This document shows, piece by piece, positions 16,005 through 24,968 of a stretch of 53,753 bases of DNA. The position numbers and the translations under genes were made by a program. Source of the stretch: Bacteroidia bacterium (GTDB lineage: Bacteria > Bacteroidota > Bacteroidia > DATLTG01); NCBI GenBank assembly GCA_039924845.1, contig JBDTAC010000013.1, positions 1 through 53,753 of the forward strand, read 5' to 3'. Every line of letters begins with the position of its first letter. Position 1 is the stretch's first letter. The notes beneath the pieces were generated by a model. The model saw only the letters and a list, made by a program, of their open reading frames with translations, made no database searches and had not been told where the DNA came from.

Positions 16005-17195
16005 ATGGACTTAAAAGAAAGAATAAAACACCTCGCCAAAAATTATTTTTCTGAAACAGTTGAAATCAGAAGGCATTTGCATGCGCATCCCGAATTGTCT
16101 TTTCAGGAAAATAACACTTCTGATTTTATCGCAGCACAACTTACCAAAATTGGAATTCCATTTAAAAGAGGAATTGCAGGAACCGGAATCGTGGCGCTTT
16201 TAGAAGGAAAAAATTCGCAAAAAAAAACAATCGCTTTGCGTGCCGATATGGATGCTTTGCCGATTGTAGAAGAAAATAAAACAACATACGTTTCGCAAAA
16301 TAAAGGCGTAATGCATGCCTGCGGACACGATGTACACACGGCTTCTTTGTTGGGTGTGGCAAAAATCCTAACGGAATTAAAAAATGATTTTGAAGGCTCG
16401 ATAAAGTTAATTTTTCAACCTGGCGAAGAAAAATTACCGGGTGGTGCTTCTATGATGATTGCAGAAGGAGTGCTTCAAAACCCGCAGCCGACTTGTATTT
16501 TCGCGCAACATGTTTTTCCTTCGATGGAAACAGGAAAAGTAGGATTTAAAAAAGGAATGTACATGGCATCTACCGATGAAATTTATTTGACGGTAAAAGG
16601 AAAAGGTGGGCATGCCGCGATGCCAAAGGAATACAATAATCCTTTATTAATTGCGTCGCGTATTTTAATCGCGTTAGAAGCAGAATTTAAAAATGAAAAA
16701 AATAATTTTCCAACTGTTCTTGCTTTCGGAAAAATAATCGGAAATGGTGCTACCAATGTTATTCCTGCGGAAGTAAAAATAGAAGGAACTTTCCGAACGA
16801 TGGATGAAAAATGGCGTTCGGAAGTGCACGAAAAAATAAAATTCATAGTGCAAAAAATAGCGAAAGATAGCGGAGGTGCTTGTGATGCAACGATTGTAAA
16901 AGGCTATCCATTTTTGGTAAACGACGAAACTGTTACTGGAAAAGCGCAGCATTGGGCAGAAATTTTTCTAGGAAAAGAAAACGTGGAAGAGTTGCCGATG
17001 CGTATGACAGCGGAAGATTTTGCTTTTTATTCGCAACAAATTCCAGCTTGCTTTTATAGATTGGGAACTGGAAATAAAGTAAAAAATATTGTTTCCGGTG
17101 TTCATACACCAACATTTGAAATTGATGAAAAAGCACTTGAAATTGGCGTGGGATTAATGACTTGGATTGCGCTGAATGAATTGGCAGAAAGATAA
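16005..17195 (+). CDS. M20 family amidohydrolase (hippurate hydrolase/N-acyl amino acid amidohydrolase type)
   Basis: This 396-residue cytoplasmic metallopeptidase-like enzyme should remove acyl groups from amino acids or related amides. Visible features are RRHLHAHPELSFQE (22-35), the metal-binding HACGHDVHTA (104-113, with Cys106 and His108), FQPGEEKLPGGASMM, and AQHVFP. A dimerisation insert and a terminal VHTPTFEIDE with a metal-site His complete the family pattern. The ATG at 16005 was chosen because MDLKERI fits the family N-terminus; a longer frame starting at 15975 is possible. Two repeat copies are in frame (16037-16053 reading KNYFS, 16694-16712 reading KNNFP). A clear terminator follows at 17195-17232. 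Confidence 0.92.
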   Translation: MDLKERIKHLAKNYFSETVEIRRHLHAHPELSFQENNTSDFIAAQLTKIGIPFKRGIAGTGIVALLEGKNSQKKTIALRADMDALPIVEENKTTYVSQNKGVMHACGHDVHTASLLGVAKILTELKNDFEGSIKLIFQPGEEKLPGGASMMIAEGVLQNPQPTCIFAQHVFPSMETGKVGFKKGMYMASTDEIYLTVKGKGGHAAMPKEYNNPLLIASRILIALEAEFKNEKNNFPTVLAFGKIIGNGATNVIPAEVKIEGTFRTMDEKWRSEVHEKIKFIVQKIAKDSGGACDATIVKGYPFLVNDETVTGKAQHWAEIFLGKENVEELPMRMTAEDFAFYSQQIPACFYRLGTGNKVKNIVSGVHTPTFEIDEKALEIGVGLMTWIALNELAER

Positions 17196-17232
17196 AATCA
17201 CTTGTTTCTCGGTAGAAAAACAAGTGATTTTA
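17195..17232 (+). terminator. Rho-independent-type terminator of the M20 gene
   Basis: AAATCACTTGTTT (17195-17207) pairs with AAACAAGTGATTT (17218-17230) across a 10-base loop, starting at the stop codon. It lies between convergent genes and is unrelated to the dispersed repeat. Confidence 0.75.
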
Positions 17233-17236
17233 GTGT

Positions 17237-17259
17237 GTTCAAAAAATTAATTTCCGAAC
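17237..17259. repeat. Dispersed AT palindrome supplying the recQ stop codon
   Basis: On the minus strand the sequence around GGAAATTAATTTTTTGAAC supplies the last Gly-Asn codons and the TAA stop of recQ (17247-17249). This is the symmetric ATTAAT form with GTTC/GAAC ends. Confidence 0.65.
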
Positions 17260-19457
17260 TCCGAAATAAATTTAATTCGCATCAAACGTATTTCTTCTTC
17301 GGTATAATCTTCTTCTCCGAGTTCCTTTAAAGCCGCGTCAATGGAGTCGGTTTGCGCCGTGCGGAAATAATCATACACTTCTTCTTGTTTATCTTCATCA
17401 ATTACATCTTCAATGTAATAATTGATGTTTACTCTGGTTCCTGAAGAAACAATACTTTCAATTTCTGAAATCAATTCACGCACAGTAAGTCCTTTTGCTT
17501 TCGCGATGTCTTCCAATCGTAGTTTACGATCAATATTTTGGATGATGTGAACTTTTAATCCGGATTTATTTACGATGGATTTCACGACCAAATCTTGCGG
17601 ACGTTCAATTTCATTTTCTTCCACATACTTTTCGATAAGCGACAAGAATGGTTTTCCGAATTTTTGCGCTTTTCCTGTTCCAACGCCTGTTATATGGATA
17701 AGTTCATCCATTTTAATAGGATATTGAATCGCCATTTCTTCCAAAGAAACCTCTTGAAAAACAACGTAAGGCGGTAAATTGTGTTGCTTCGCGGTCTTTT
17801 TACATAGATCTTTTAGCATTGAAAACAATGCTTCGTCTGCACCTGTTCCGCCTTTTTGTCCGCCGGAAGCGATGATATCATCGTCATCTTCATCCGCATT
17901 TTCATAATCATGATCTTTGGTAAGCATCATGGAAGTCGGTTTCTTCAAAAAATCTTTTCCTGCTTTGCTCAAATAAAGCGTTCCGTAACTTTCAATGTCT
18001 TTTATAAGAAGTCCTGCGATGATAGTTTGACGCACTACGGCTGTCCAAAATTTTTCCTCTTTCCCGTCTTCATTTCCTTTTCCGAAAACCTCTAATTCGT
18101 TATGTTTATAGGACTTTACGACACTATTTATGGTTCCTGTTAAAACCGCTACTAAATGTTTCGCTTTAAATTTTTCTTTTACTTCGAGAGCTGTTTCAAG
18201 AACTAAAGCCACATCGTCCATCCCTTCAAATTTTGTTTTCGGATGTGTACAATTATCGCAATTCTGACAATTATCTTGTTTGTAAACTTCTCCAAAATAA
18301 TGAAGCAATTGTTTTCTGCGACAAACAGAAGATTCTGCATAAGCAACTGTTTCCAATAATAATTGTTGTCCAATTTCTTGTTCTGCAACAGGTTTGCCCT
18401 TCATAAACTTTTCCAGTTTTTGAATGTCTTCGAAACTGTAAAAAGTAACACATTTTCCTTCGCCGCCATCGCGTCCGCCACGACCAGTTTCTTGGTAATA
18501 ACCTTCTAAACTTTTCGGAATATCGTGATGGATCACAAAACGAACATCCGGTTTGTCAATTCCCATTCCGAAAGCAATAGTAGCGACAATTACATCAATT
18601 TCTTCCATCAGAAATTGATCTTGTGTTTTAGCACGAACAGCGGCTTCTAATCCTGCGTGATAAGGCAATGCTTTGATTCCGTTTACTTGAAGTGTTTGGG
18701 CAATTTCTTCTACTTTCTTACGACTCAAGCAATAAATAATTCCTGATTTTCCGGAATTTTGTTTGACGTATTTAATAATTTCTTTGATAACATTTGTTTT
18801 CGGTCTTACTTCATAATATAAGTTAGCGCGATTAAAAGAAGATTTAAAAACGTTGGCATTTGTCATACCCAAATTTTTCTGAATATCTTCCTGAACTTTT
18901 GGTGTTGCCGTGGCAGTAAGCGCGATAATCGGAACGGTTCCAATTTGTTCAATCATTGGGCGTAAACGTCTGTATTCTGGACGGAAATCATGTCCCCACT
19001 CCGAAATACAATGTGCTTCGTCAATCGCGAAAAAAGAAATTTTTATCTCATTAAAAAATGCAATATTTTCTTCTTTGGTAAGAGATTCGGGAGCTACGTA
19101 TAATAATTTTGTTTTTCCTTTCAGAATATCTTCTTTTACTAATTTGATTTCTGCTTTATTTAAAGACGAATTTAAAAAGTGAGCGATTCCGTCTTCGTTT
19201 CCGAAGTTGCGCAAGGCATCCACCTGGTTTTTCATCAAAGCGATAAGCGGAGAAATAATAATGGCAGTTCCTTCGCTTACCAAAGCGGGCAATTGGTAGC
19301 ACAATGATTTGCCGCCGCCCGTGGGCATAATTACAAAGGTGTCTTTACGATCGAGAATACTGTTAATGATAGCTTCTTGCGGACCTTTAAAGCTGTTGAA
19401 TCCGAAAAATTTCTGTAAACAATCCTGTAAGGACGTTTCTACTTCTTGTTCTAACAT
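17247..19457 (-). CDS. recQ: ATP-dependent DNA helicase RecQ
   Basis: RecQ unwinds DNA 3' to 5' in recombination and replication-fork repair. The 736-residue protein has Walker A MPTGGGKSLCYQLPAL (near 44-59), the DEAH box AIDEAHCISEWGHDF, helicase motif VI ETGRGGRDG, and a zinc-binding region (CRRKQLLHYFG, later CQNCDNC). The RQC winged helix and an HRDC domain (about 545-640) follow. An additional C-terminal helix-turn-helix-like extension (LRLEDIAKAKGLTVRELISE) and acidic tail are present, as in other Bacteroidota RecQ. Length is normal for the phylum. It is convergent with the M20 gene and divergent from the kdsD-like gene. Confidence 0.96.
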   Translation of the reverse strand: MLEQEVETSLQDCLQKFFGFNSFKGPQEAIINSILDRKDTFVIMPTGGGKSLCYQLPALVSEGTAIIISPLIALMKNQVDALRNFGNEDGIAHFLNSSLNKAEIKLVKEDILKGKTKLLYVAPESLTKEENIAFFNEIKISFFAIDEAHCISEWGHDFRPEYRRLRPMIEQIGTVPIIALTATATPKVQEDIQKNLGMTNANVFKSSFNRANLYYEVRPKTNVIKEIIKYVKQNSGKSGIIYCLSRKKVEEIAQTLQVNGIKALPYHAGLEAAVRAKTQDQFLMEEIDVIVATIAFGMGIDKPDVRFVIHHDIPKSLEGYYQETGRGGRDGGEGKCVTFYSFEDIQKLEKFMKGKPVAEQEIGQQLLLETVAYAESSVCRRKQLLHYFGEVYKQDNCQNCDNCTHPKTKFEGMDDVALVLETALEVKEKFKAKHLVAVLTGTINSVVKSYKHNELEVFGKGNEDGKEEKFWTAVVRQTIIAGLLIKDIESYGTLYLSKAGKDFLKKPTSMMLTKDHDYENADEDDDDIIASGGQKGGTGADEALFSMLKDLCKKTAKQHNLPPYVVFQEVSLEEMAIQYPIKMDELIHITGVGTGKAQKFGKPFLSLIEKYVEENEIERPQDLVVKSIVNKSGLKVHIIQNIDRKLRLEDIAKAKGLTVRELISEIESIVSSGTRVNINYYIEDVIDEDKQEEVYDYFRTAQTDSIDAALKELGEEDYTEEEIRLMRIKFISEFGN

Positions 19458-19566
19458 TATTATTGTATTATTTAATTTAGATTAAATTTGTATCGTAAAT
19501 ATATATAAAAAAATAATTGTATCCTGTTAAAATAAAGCATAAAATTTCTAAAAATTATACAAAGGC

Positions 19567-20532
19567 GTGAAATCGAACGATGAAATTATAAAACTGGCAA
19601 TCAAAACTATTTCTTTAGAAGCAGAAGCAATTGCGAATTTGAAAAAAAATATTTCAAACGACTTTTCTGAATGCGTAAAATTAATTTATAAATCCAAAGG
19701 AAGAGTTGTCGTTACAGGTATTGGCAAAAGCGCGATTATCGCTAATAAAATTGTGGCAACGATGAATTCGACCGGAACGCCTGCTATATTTATGCACGCT
19801 GCGGATGCCATTCACGGTGATTTAGGAACAATTCAAAAAGAAGATGTGATTATTTGTATTTCGAAAAGCGGAAATACGCCCGAAATAAAAGTGTTGATTC
19901 CTTTGTTGAAAAATGGAAAAAATAAATTGATTGCTTTCGTCGGAAACACGGATTCTTATTTGGCGCAACAAGCAGATTTTGTGTTGGATTGTACTGTAAA
20001 AATGGAAGCCTGTCCGAATAATTTAGCGCCTACTTCCAGTACTACGGCTCAAATGGCGATGGGCGATGCCTTAGCCGTTTGTTTGTTGGATTACAGAGGT
20101 TTTTCAAAAACGGATTTTGCGAAATTTCATCCTGGCGGCGCGCTCGGTAAAAAATTATATTTGAAAGTGGCGGATATCAGCGTTCAAAATCAGCAACCGC
20201 AAGTAAAACCATCGGATTCGATAAAAAAAGTAATTGTAGAAATTTCTTCCAAACGTTTGGGCGCCGCGGCCGTGGTGGAAAATAAAAAATTGGTGGGCGT
20301 GATTACGGATGGTGATTTACGTAGAATGCTTGAAAAAACAGATTCTTTCGCAGCTTTAAAAGCGATTGATATTATGAATAAGAAACCGAAAACTATTGAA
20401 GCATCGGAGTTAGCGGTGGAAGCAATGCTTTTATTGGAGAAACACCATATTTCGCAAGTGGTGGTTACAGACAAAGGCAATTACGCTGGTTTTGTACATT
20501 TACACGATTTAATTCGCGAAGGAATTATTTAA
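19567..20532 (+). CDS. kdsD: KpsF/GutQ-type arabinose-5-phosphate isomerase
   Basis: This enzyme interconverts ribulose 5-phosphate and arabinose 5-phosphate, the first step to KDO for lipopolysaccharide. The 321-residue protein has an N-terminal SIS domain (GRVVVTGIGKSAIIANK, ICISKSGNTPEI, PTSSTTAQMAMGDALA, FHPGGALGKKL). Two CBS domains follow at about 205-321 (KRLGAAAVVENKKLVGVITDGDLRR, then LLEKHHISQVVVTDKGN). Translation begins at a GTG; no ATG gives the full family N-terminus. It lies 9 bases before the GT2 gene, suggesting an operon for cell-surface sugar biosynthesis. A different sugar-phosphate isomerase specificity is possible. Confidence 0.92.
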   Translation: MKSNDEIIKLAIKTISLEAEAIANLKKNISNDFSECVKLIYKSKGRVVVTGIGKSAIIANKIVATMNSTGTPAIFMHAADAIHGDLGTIQKEDVIICISKSGNTPEIKVLIPLLKNGKNKLIAFVGNTDSYLAQQADFVLDCTVKMEACPNNLAPTSSTTAQMAMGDALAVCLLDYRGFSKTDFAKFHPGGALGKKLYLKVADISVQNQQPQVKPSDSIKKVIVEISSKRLGAAAVVENKKLVGVITDGDLRRMLEKTDSFAALKAIDIMNKKPKTIEASELAVEAMLLLEKHHISQVVVTDKGNYAGFVHLHDLIREGII

Positions 20533-20541
20533 AAAGTACAA

Positions 20542-21417
20542 ATGGAAAATTCACTGACCATAATCGTTCCAGCTTATAATGAAGAAAAATCATTGGAGCA
20601 TTTTTTACCCGAACTTTTAGCTTTCTGCGAAAAAAATTTTTTTCAACTAATTGTTGTCAATGATGGTTCGTCGGATAAAACGCAAGATGTGCTTGAAAAA
20701 TACCGTCAAAAAAATAATTTTTCAAGCATTAAAAATAAAATAAATAAAGGATATGGCGGCGCTATCAAAGCCGGAATTGCAGAAGTGAAAACGAAATACC
20801 TTATTACCATTGATGCGGATGGGCAGCATTATTTGGAAGATATTGAAAAATTATATCAAGAAATAATTTCGAAAGATGCTGATATGATTGTCGGAAATCG
20901 AAAAAATAATGCGTCGGGGTATTATAGAAGTTTTGGTAAATGGCTCATTCGGAACATTGCCAAAATATTAATGCCCTTAAAAATTACAGATATTAATTCG
21001 GGAATGAAAATTTACACGACCGATTTAGCCAAAAAATACATTCGTATTTGTCCAGATTCCATGGCGTACAGCGATATTATTGCGTTAACATTTATCAGTC
21101 AAAAACAGTTGGTACTCGAAATTCCCATTCAAATAAAGCCGAGAACTTCCGGAACCAGTACGATTAGTACAAAAACAGCATTCGAAACATTAAAAGAAAT
21201 TCTCAATATTGTTGTTTTGTTTAATCCGATGCGTATCTTTTTTCCTTTGGCTTTCTTTTTTATTATTGCCGGGATTATGTGGGGATTTCCAATTGTATTG
21301 ATAGGAAAAGGAATCAGTGTGGGTGCGATGGTGAGTATTATTTCCGGAATTATTTTCTTCTTTTTCGGATTAATTGCCGAACAAATTAGTTCGATGCGAA
21401 AAGAAAATTTGAACTAA
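20542..21417 (+). CDS. Family 2 glycosyltransferase with membrane anchor
   Basis: This 291-residue protein has a GT-A fold catalytic domain: IIVPAYNEEKSLEHFLPEL (residues 8-26), LIVVNDGSSDKTQDVL, and TIDADGQHYLED with the DXD-type metal site. Two hydrophobic helices follow at about 230-285. It resembles polyprenyl-phosphate sugar transferases of the DPM1/GtrB type, which load a sugar on a lipid carrier at the inner membrane. Donor and acceptor cannot be assigned. It is likely cotranscribed with the kdsD-like gene. Repeat-like sequence is in frame twice (about 20627-20646 as EKNFFQ, 20706-20725 as QKNNFSS), both in surface-loop-like positions. Confidence 0.9.
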   Translation: MENSLTIIVPAYNEEKSLEHFLPELLAFCEKNFFQLIVVNDGSSDKTQDVLEKYRQKNNFSSIKNKINKGYGGAIKAGIAEVKTKYLITIDADGQHYLEDIEKLYQEIISKDADMIVGNRKNNASGYYRSFGKWLIRNIAKILMPLKITDINSGMKIYTTDLAKKYIRICPDSMAYSDIIALTFISQKQLVLEIPIQIKPRTSGTSTISTKTAFETLKEILNIVVLFNPMRIFFPLAFFFIIAGIMWGFPIVLIGKGISVGAMVSIISGIIFFFFGLIAEQISSMRKENLN

Positions 21418-21434
21418 TTTTTTCTCAATAAAAA

Positions 21435-21466
21435 AAGCCTTCGAAAAAATATTTTTTCGAAGGCTT
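21435..21466. terminator. Perfect 32-nt palindrome between convergent genes
   Basis: Left arm AAGCCTTCGAAAAAAT is exactly complementary to right arm ATTTTTTCGAAGGCTT. The AATATT form of the dispersed repeat is its centre. It separates the GT2 gene (+) from the small conserved gene (-), whose stop codon is at 21465-21467, and probably terminates both. Confidence 0.75.
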
Positions 21467-21944
21467 ATAAAATCGCTTGTAACCAAGAATCCTTCACTGG
21501 AATTTTCCAATTATTTTCCAAGTCAGATTTTGTATTAATCGTATTGTTGAAAATAATTGTGTCTTCGTCTACCTCTTTTGTAGCAAGCATTTGTTCAAAT
21601 TGAGAAATTTTGAAGGAATTTAATTTTCCGCTTTTTTCATACACAATTGTCGTTCTATCCAGCAAAGAAATTTGAAATTCTTTTTCTAATTGTTGAATAA
21701 AATGCACCGAAGTATCAATGGAGCAACCACTCGGAATTGCTTCGTTTTTATCGGCGCACAATACAATAAAACGACGGTGAAAAATTTCGGCTGCCGCCGT
21801 TAATTTTTGTCCGTGAGCTGCCCATTCATTGATAAATACAAAAAGTTTTTTTTGAATCTCAGATACTTCACTTTCGCTGAATTCACGGCTATTTTGGTAA
21901 ATCCAAATTTGCGCATCGGGAGCTATTTCTTTAACTAAATTCAT
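21465..21944 (-). CDS. Conserved Bacteroidota protein of the kind often labelled ABC transporter ATPase
   Basis: This 159-residue soluble protein matches from memory a short Bacteroidota family often annotated as ABC transporter ATPase. The matching blocks are AQIWIYQNSREFSESEVSEI, FINEWAAHGQKL, RRFIVLCADK, GCSIDTSVHFIQQLEKEF, and IIFNNTINTKSDLENNW. No Walker A or other ATPase motif is present, so that usual label is unsupported and the function is unknown. The ATG complementary to 21942-21944 gives the family N-terminus. A longer frame runs back into polA and is unlikely. A repeat copy lies just upstream (21948-21964). It follows polA by 67 bases. Confidence 0.85.
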   Translation of the reverse strand: MNLVKEIAPDAQIWIYQNSREFSESEVSEIQKKLFVFINEWAAHGQKLTAAAEIFHRRFIVLCADKNEAIPSGCSIDTSVHFIQQLEKEFQISLLDRTTIVYEKSGKLNSFKISQFEQMLATKEVDEDTIIFNNTINTKSDLENNWKIPVKDSWLQAIL

Positions 21945-21947
21945 ATA

Positions 21948-21964
21948 GAAAAAATATTTTTTGA
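21948..21964. repeat. Dispersed AT palindrome in the leader of the 159-residue protein
   Basis: GAAAAAATATTTTTTGA, the symmetric AATATT form, lies 3 bases before the ATG (minus strand) in the short polA-downstream gap. Confidence 0.6.
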
Positions 21965-22011
21965 AACCAGATTTTCTTCCGAAGGAAGACGGAACAAAAG
22001 TATAAAAAATA

Positions 22012-24870
22012 TCAATGTGCTTCGAGCCAGTTAGTGCCGCTGCCCATCCCGACTTCAATAGGCACCAACATTGGAATCGCATTCTTCATGCAATTTTCAA
22101 TGATTGGTTTTACAATTTCCAATTCTTTTTTCGGAACATCAAATACCAACTCGTCATGCACTTGAAGCAACATTTTTGTTTCTAATTTTTTTTCTTTTAA
22201 TGTATGTTGAATATTAATCATCGCAATTTTTATCATGTCCGCTGCACTGCCTTGAATGGGCGCATTGATCGCATTTCGTTCCGCAAATCCGCGTACAGTA
22301 GCATTGCCCGAGTTGATGTCGCGTAAATATCTTCTGCGTCCCATTACGGTTTCTACATATCCATTTTTTCGAGCAAAATCAATGCTCTCATCCATGTATG
22401 CTTTGATACGTGGATACTTTGAAAAATAATTTTCGATGATTTCTTTTGCTTCGCCACGCGAAATGTTTAAGCGTTCAGAAAGTCCGAAAGCCGATATTCC
22501 ATAGATGATTCCGAAGTTTACCATTTTCGCATTTCGACGCATGTCCGACGTTACATTTTCCAATTCCACGTTGTACACTTTCGCTGCCGTTGCTGCGTGA
22601 ATGTCTTGCCCAGAATGAAAAGCGGCAATCATTTCTTCATCTTTACTTAATGCCGCAATAATGCGTAATTCAATTTGAGAATAATCGGCGGAAAGCAATA
22701 CATAATTTTCATCTCTCGGAATAAACGCTTTGCGAATTTCGCGCCCGCGTTCCGTACGAATTGGAATATTTTGCAAATTCGGATTGTCAGAACTCAATCT
22801 TCCGGTTGCCACTACCACTTGATTGTACGAAGTATGAATTCTTCCGGTACGCGGATTTATCAGCATTGGCAAGCTATCCACGTAAGTGTTTTTTAATTTT
22901 ATCAATTCTCGGTAATCCAAAATTTTTCCGACAATAGTATGTTTGGCAGTTAATTTTGCCAACACATCTTCGCCCGTTGCGTATTGTCCAGTTTTTGTTT
23001 TTTTCGGCTTTTCGGTGATTCTTAAAATTTCAAATAAAACTTCACCCACTTGTTTTGGTGATGAAACATTGAAGGAGGTGCCCGCCAATTGCTGGATTTC
23101 GGTTTCCACCGATAAAATATCCTTTTCTAATTGAGAAGATAATTCGTTCAAGGCTTTTTTATCTAATGCGATGCCTTCCGCTTCCATTGCGGAAAGTACA
23201 GGAACTAAAGGCATTTCCATTTCCCAAAAAAGTTTTTTCATTTCCGGATTTTCCATCAACGGTTCCAACTTATTTTTAAGTTGCAAGGTGATGTCGGCAT
23301 CTTCCGCAGCATATTCTTTTATCACGTCAATTGCCACATTGCGCATACTTTGCTGCCCTTTTCCTTTTTTACCAATCAACGTTTCAATGCTCACAGGCGA
23401 ATAATTCAAATATGTTTCGGCAAGCACATTCATGTTGTGCCGCATATCTGGTTGAATGAGAAAATGCGCCACCATCGTATCGTACAATTCGCCTTTAATT
23501 TCTACATCATACCAGGATAAAACCGACATGTCGTATTTTATATTTTGTCCGATTTTAGCGATGGAAGCGTTTGCAAACAACGGTTTAAATTCGTTCACTA
23601 TTTTTTGCGCGTTATCTCTTTGTTCAGGAATGGGAATGTAATAGGCTTCGAAAGGCTTGTAAGCAAAGGATATTCCGACTAATTCGGCAGTATGAGCATC
23701 AATTCCGGTTGTTTCCGTATCGAAACAAATACTTTTTTGTGCGAGTAAATCTTGAATTAATTTCACGCGTTTCTCTTCTGTATCAATTAAGTGATACGTG
23801 TGAGGAATCGTTTGTATCGTTTCGAAAATTTTATTTTCGGGCATGATTTCTTCCGTCGAAAAATTATTTTTTTCAAGCAAAGTTTCTGTGTGTCCGAATA
23901 AATCTATTTGTGCAGATGTAGAATGATTCTTTTGAGGAAGCGATTTTTTTTCAATTTCCGGTTTCGAAAAATTATTTTTTTGAAACAAAGATTCGCCCAA
24001 TACTTGTTCCGCCAATCTGCGAAATTCAAGTTCAGAAAAAAGTTCTTGCAAAGCTTCTTTATTTCGCTCTTTCAAAATTAATTTTTCAGGTTCAAATTTT
24101 ACAGGGACATCGCAAATAATGGTCGCCAGCCATTTCGACTGAATTGCTTTATCTGAATTTTGTTCAACTTTTTCTTTTAATTTTCCTTTTAACTGTGCGG
24201 TATTTTGTAATAAATTTTCAATGCTTCCAAAATCTTTCACAAGCTGAATCGCAGTCTTTTCACCTACTCCGGGTATTCCCGGAATATTATCCACTTTATC
24301 TCCCATCAATCCCAAAATATCAATAAGCTGATTGACGTTTTGAATTTCCCATTTTTTACAAACTTCTGCAATACCCATTATTTCTGCGCCATTCCCGAGT
24401 CGCGCTGGTTTATAAATAAAAATATTTTCAGAAACCAATTGTCCGTAATCTTTGTCGGGCGTCATCATATAGGTTACAAAGCCTTGCTGTTCGGCCTTTT
24501 TAGCGAGCGTCCCGATCACGTCGTCTGCTTCGTAACCTTCCGAAAAAATCACGGGAATGTTGAATCCTTCAATTACTTTGATGATGTACGGAATTGATTT
24601 GGAAAGATCTTCTGGCATCGCTTCACGGTTGGCTTTGTATTCCGCAAATTCGATGTGGCGCACGGTAGGTTTCGCGGTATCAAAAACAACGGCAATATAT
24701 CCGGGATTTTCTTTTTTTAAAACTTCGAGTAAGGTATTTGTAAAACCGAGGATTGCCGAGGTATTCAGCCCTTTTGAATTTACGCGATGATTGTTACTGA
24801 ACGCAAAATAAGCCCGATAAATCAAGGCAAAAGCATCTAATAAAAAAAGTTTTTTGTTATTTTCCGACAT
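22012..24870 (-). CDS. polA: DNA polymerase I
   Basis: PolA fills gaps in repair and removes Okazaki primers. The 952-residue protein has the N-terminal 5'-3' exonuclease (FLLDAFALIYRAYFAF, YEADDVIGTLA, PGVGEKTAIQL), a linker of about 70 residues, and a 3'-5' exonuclease domain with an intact DXE site (ICFDTETTGIDAH). The polymerase domain contains SADYSQIELRIIAALS, RRNAKMVNFGIIYGISAFGL and LLQVHDELVFD. Proofreading residues look present. The linker (about residues 295-345) carries two in-frame repeat copies reading KNNFS and one degenerate relative (KNHST), so it may have been lengthened by the element. A candidate promoter is at 24887-24914. Confidence 0.97.
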   Translation of the reverse strand: MSENNKKLFLLDAFALIYRAYFAFSNNHRVNSKGLNTSAILGFTNTLLEVLKKENPGYIAVVFDTAKPTVRHIEFAEYKANREAMPEDLSKSIPYIIKVIEGFNIPVIFSEGYEADDVIGTLAKKAEQQGFVTYMMTPDKDYGQLVSENIFIYKPARLGNGAEIMGIAEVCKKWEIQNVNQLIDILGLMGDKVDNIPGIPGVGEKTAIQLVKDFGSIENLLQNTAQLKGKLKEKVEQNSDKAIQSKWLATIICDVPVKFEPEKLILKERNKEALQELFSELEFRRLAEQVLGESLFQKNNFSKPEIEKKSLPQKNHSTSAQIDLFGHTETLLEKNNFSTEEIMPENKIFETIQTIPHTYHLIDTEEKRVKLIQDLLAQKSICFDTETTGIDAHTAELVGISFAYKPFEAYYIPIPEQRDNAQKIVNEFKPLFANASIAKIGQNIKYDMSVLSWYDVEIKGELYDTMVAHFLIQPDMRHNMNVLAETYLNYSPVSIETLIGKKGKGQQSMRNVAIDVIKEYAAEDADITLQLKNKLEPLMENPEMKKLFWEMEMPLVPVLSAMEAEGIALDKKALNELSSQLEKDILSVETEIQQLAGTSFNVSSPKQVGEVLFEILRITEKPKKTKTGQYATGEDVLAKLTAKHTIVGKILDYRELIKLKNTYVDSLPMLINPRTGRIHTSYNQVVVATGRLSSDNPNLQNIPIRTERGREIRKAFIPRDENYVLLSADYSQIELRIIAALSKDEEMIAAFHSGQDIHAATAAKVYNVELENVTSDMRRNAKMVNFGIIYGISAFGLSERLNISRGEAKEIIENYFSKYPRIKAYMDESIDFARKNGYVETVMGRRRYLRDINSGNATVRGFAERNAINAPIQGSAADMIKIAMINIQHTLKEKKLETKMLLQVHDELVFDVPKKELEIVKPIIENCMKNAIPMLVPIEVGMGSGTNWLEAH
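23856..23985 (-). repeat. Two in-frame dispersed repeats in the polA interdomain linker
   Basis: Copies at 23856-23877 and 23964-23985 both read KNNFS on the coding strand (LEKNNFSTEE and FQKNNFSKPE). They flank a degenerate copy (QKNHSTSA) between the 5' nuclease and the proofreading domains. Confidence 0.8.
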
Positions 24871-24886
24871 AATTTTCTTCTGATGA

Positions 24887-24914
24887 GGAAGCTAAATTAA
24901 TCTTTTCGGAGCAA
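24887..24914 (-). promoter_or_regulatory. Weak candidate promoter of polA
   Basis: Minus-strand TTG (24912-24914), a spacer of 17 bases, then TAGCTTCC (24887-24894), a two-mismatch -7 element, 16 bases before the ATG. Confidence 0.3.
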
Positions 24915-24936
24915 GATTTGGAGATAAATTTTCGGG

Positions 24937-24959
24937 TTCGAAAAAATATTTTTTCGAAA
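24937..24959. repeat. Dispersed AT palindrome between polA and its upstream gene
   Basis: TTCGAAAAAATATTTTTTCGAA with further flanks is a nearly perfect hairpin in the AATATT form. It lies just after the stop of the 190-residue secreted protein and could terminate that gene. Confidence 0.7.
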
Positions 24960-24968
24960 GGCTTTTTC

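Noticed and set aside
21945-22082. N-terminal extension of the 159-residue protein
   Set aside because: It would overlap the polA C-terminus, and the family's N-terminus fits the inner ATG.
22012-24870. Loss of proofreading in DNA polymerase I
   Set aside because: The DXE motif (FDTETTG) of the 3'-5' exonuclease is present, so there is no support for inactivation.
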